The position numbers and the translations under genes were made by a program. A model generated the notes under the pieces. It was not told the DNA's origin and did not search any database. It was given only the letters and a program-made list of their open reading frames with translations. A stretch of DNA of 31,385 bases from JBAXGW01 sp037139195 (GTDB lineage: Bacteria > Bacteroidota > Bacteroidia > Bacteroidales > JAHJDW01), in the NCBI GenBank assembly GCA_037139195.1, contig JBAXGW010000054.1, positions 1 through 31,385 of the forward strand. The letters are read 5' to 3'. This document shows, in pieces, positions 29,328 to 31,385 of this stretch; position 1 is the first letter of the stretch, and the number at the start of each line of letters is the position of its first letter.

Positions 29328-31340
29328 TTATTCTTTAATAAACTTCATGGATTCAATATTATCATCTGTTTGAATTCTTACAAAGTAAATTCCGTTATCA
29401 ATTTTATTAACATCAATCTCAACCTCTGTATTGTTAGTTGTTTTTGTTAAAATAAGTTGACCACTAATATTATAAATAGATATTGAAGTTTCCTTTGTAT
29501 TGCTCAAATTTTCAATTCTAAGTTTATCAGAAGTAGGATTTGGAGAAATGATGTAATTTGAGCTTGAGTTTTCAATTTCTTCTGATTCTGTAGTAATTGA
29601 TGAATCATAGAATTTAAGAATTGTTGAATATTCTCCAATTGCATAACCCGTTTGATTGTAAAACGAAATTTGATATAAATCTGGAGTGTTGGAAGTGTAG
29701 CTTTGAGTTGGATTTGCAACTGACGTCCATGTGGCACCTCCATTTATAGTTTTCTTTATTGTGCCGCTTATTCCAACTGCATAAACCTTATTCGCATCAA
29801 TGGCATAAATTGATGCTATTTTACCTATGCCAGTATATTGAAGAACCCAGTTACTTCCTCCATTAGTGGTTTTGTATATTTTGCCGTCAATACAACCGGC
29901 ATATCCAACATTGTCAGATAAAAAAGAAATTGAGCAAGCGGATGTTAAGTTAACATTACTCCATGTAGCTCCAGCGTTTGTAGTTTTTATTATTACACTT
30001 CCATATCCACAAACATAGCCAGTATTAGCACTTGGGAAACTAATTTGAAAAAAACTATCTTGGGTGTTATTTGTGGTTAATTGAGTCCAGGTTGCCCCGG
30101 CATTTGTAGTTTTTAATACTATACCTTTATTGCCTATGACATAACCTGTGTTTGCATTTGTAAATTTCAAATCTATCAATTCTTCTGTAGTTCCACTAGT
30201 TTGTGCTGTCCAAGTATTTCCTCCATCAGTTGTTTTCTGAATTTTGCCACCAATTCCAACAATATAACCAGTAGTTGAATTTGTAAAATAAATGCCGTTA
30301 TAATAGTTTGTAGTTACAGGAATAGGTATAGAATCCCATGTTGTGCCTCCGTTAAATGTTTTTAGAAAATATACAGACGATAATGCAAAACAAGTATTTT
30401 CATCAATTACTTGCATTTTTGTTAAATATTGGTCTGGTATTTTTGATAAACTGCTCCAAGTACTACCACCGTCGGTTGTTTTTAAAATAGTATTGTTTTC
30501 ACCAACTGTATATCCTGTATTTGCATCTGTAAAGCATAATGCAGAAAGATTGTTGGTTGTTTTACTATTTACGTTTGCCCATGTAGCACCAGAGTTAGTC
30601 GACTTAAGAATAGCACCATTTGTACCCACTACGATGCCATTACTAGGACTCGTAAAAGCAATTGAATTATATACATCCCCAGTAAAAATATTATCACCAA
30701 TTATAGTATTAGCTCCTGTGGAATTTAATTTTTTAATAGTTTTTCCAGAACCGCTAAAAAATACAGCATTAGTGTCCACTATATATGTGCTACTCATTCT
30801 TATACTTGAAAAATTTCCATTATAGGTTGTCCATGAAGCTCCACCATTTGTGGTTTTATAAATATTACTGCCTGCCGCATAAGCAATTTGTGAGTTGTAA
30901 AATCCAAAAGTAGATACTGTTGAAGGTAATGTAGTCCACTGCCCCCATGTTGTTCCTCCATTAGAAGTTTTATAAATTGCGCCACCCCAGATGGCATATC
31001 CTGAATCGGCTGTAATGAAATTGACATATGAAACAGATGATGCTACCCTAGGAATCTCTGCCCAGTTAGATCCACCATCTACTGTTTTTGTTATGATACC
31101 ACTATCACCAGCGGCATATCCTACATTAGCATCAGCAAAACTAACTGCAAAAAGGGTGGCTTTTGTTCCACTATTTAATTTAGTTACTGTGTTGCCATTC
31201 GTAATTTTTAAAATTGTTCCGTATGATCCTACAGCATATCCTACATTTGGATTTGGAAAATTTAATCCGTATAGATATTTATTTAAATGCTCTACTGTTT
31301 GTGAAAATGAAACGGCTGAAAAAGCCAATAAATAAAACAT
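29328..31340 (-). CDS. Ycf48-type beta-propeller repeat protein with T9SS sorting domain
   Basis: Protein of 670 residues. A short hydrophobic N-terminus (MFYLLAFSAVSFSQ) looks like the end of a signal peptide without its basic part. Residues 15-575 hold about 13 repeats of roughly 40-45 residues with the pattern T-(N/D)-G-G-(A/S/T)-T-W, each preceded by G-Y-x-x-G, as in Ycf48/Hcf136 and other Asp-box or BNR-like propellers. The C-terminal 75 residues (I-S-P-N-P-T-S-D-K-L, then G-I-Y-F-V-R-I and K-F-I-K-E) are a type IX sorting domain. The protein is therefore secreted or surface-bound; in non-photosynthetic Bacteroidota such propellers are probably binding or adhesive modules. An ATG 22 bases upstream is out of frame by one base (see findings), so the true N-terminus is uncertain. 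Confidence 0.88.
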   Translation of the reverse strand: MFYLLAFSAVSFSQTVEHLNKYLYGLNFPNPNVGYAVGSYGTILKITNGNTVTKLNSGTKATLFAVSFADANVGYAAGDSGIITKTVDGGSNWAEIPRVASSVSYVNFITADSGYAIWGGAIYKTSNGGTTWGQWTTLPSTVSTFGFYNSQIAYAAGSNIYKTTNGGASWTTYNGNFSSIRMSSTYIVDTNAVFFSGSGKTIKKLNSTGANTIIGDNIFTGDVYNSIAFTSPSNGIVVGTNGAILKSTNSGATWANVNSKTTNNLSALCFTDANTGYTVGENNTILKTTDGGSTWSSLSKIPDQYLTKMQVIDENTCFALSSVYFLKTFNGGTTWDSIPIPVTTNYYNGIYFTNSTTGYIVGIGGKIQKTTDGGNTWTAQTSGTTEELIDLKFTNANTGYVIGNKGIVLKTTNAGATWTQLTTNNTQDSFFQISFPSANTGYVCGYGSVIIKTTNAGATWSNVNLTSACSISFLSDNVGYAGCIDGKIYKTTNGGSNWVLQYTGIGKIASIYAIDANKVYAVGISGTIKKTINGGATWTSVANPTQSYTSNTPDLYQISFYNQTGYAIGEYSTILKFYDSSITTESEEIENSSSNYIISPNPTSDKLRIENLSNTKETSISIYNISGQLILTKTTNNTEVEIDVNKIDNGIYFVRIQTDDNIESMKFIKE

Positions 31341-31385
31341 ACTGGGTATCCCCTTTACTCATCTAATATTATTTCGATTTTACTA

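Noticed and set aside
30343..30825. Plus-strand frame of 160 codons within the propeller gene
   Set aside because: It is the antisense of the repeated propeller units; the sense strand has a signal-like start, repeats and a sorting domain.

Overview
The window is low-GC DNA from a strictly fermentative or anaerobic member of the Bacteroidota, probably Bacteroidales. The taxon call rests on three things. Several genes are preceded by a Bacteroidota-type -7 box (TAnnTTTG), and most genes lack a Shine-Dalgarno sequence. Two proteins have type IX secretion C-terminal sorting domains, and the gene content includes WbqC-like, BadF-type kinase, secreted M16 and S1 genes typical of the phylum. No rRNA, tRNA, CRISPR array, phage or transposase gene is visible.

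Layout. 1-2100: two small lipoproteins, then a cytosolic-looking gene whose promoter and terminator are intact but whose start codon appears to be ATA. 2092-2923: a gene-free stretch with a nested-palindrome MITE-like element, other inverted repeats and a 42-bp minisatellite. 2924-4180: a secreted protein of the family often labelled 'asparagine synthetase B'. 4665-8915 (minus): a four-gene operon for an NADH-linked, probably electron-bifurcating [FeFe]-hydrogenase, in the order HndB-like, HydB, HydA, HydC. 9319-11280 (minus): ornithine aminotransferase and a WbqC-like protein. 11683-15084: an Rh-type ammonium/gas channel, a small tautomerase (minus) and formate-tetrahydrofolate ligase. 15194-24380: YbaB, a pair of exported TldD/TldE-like proteins, a TerB-DnaJ protein, an M20 amidohydrolase and a secreted M16 peptidase. 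24772-29246: ribosomal protein S1, then an overlapping cluster of a T9SS-sorted protein, RNase Z and a BadF/BcrA-type kinase. 29328-31340 (minus): a Ycf48-type beta-propeller with a T9SS tail.

How it fits together. The most interesting signal is a shared palindrome, TGTTA-N6-TAACA. It occurs three times in front of the hydrogenase operon, once in front of the Rh channel and once, with one mismatch, in front of formate-tetrahydrofolate ligase. The better copies match the operator of the NADH-sensing repressor Rex (TTGTTAANNNNTTAACAA) at 17 of 18 positions. At the hydrogenase and the Rh channel the upstream copy lies almost the same distance from the -7 box (46.5 and 45.5 bp). This suggests one redox-responsive regulon linking hydrogen metabolism, one-carbon/formate metabolism and ammonium or gas transport. 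Second in interest is the exported TldD/TldE pair, in which one partner keeps HExxxH and the other has lost it, as in the cytoplasmic E. coli heterodimer. The intergenic spaces carry several different dispersed hairpin repeats, one of them between two hydrogenase subunit genes.
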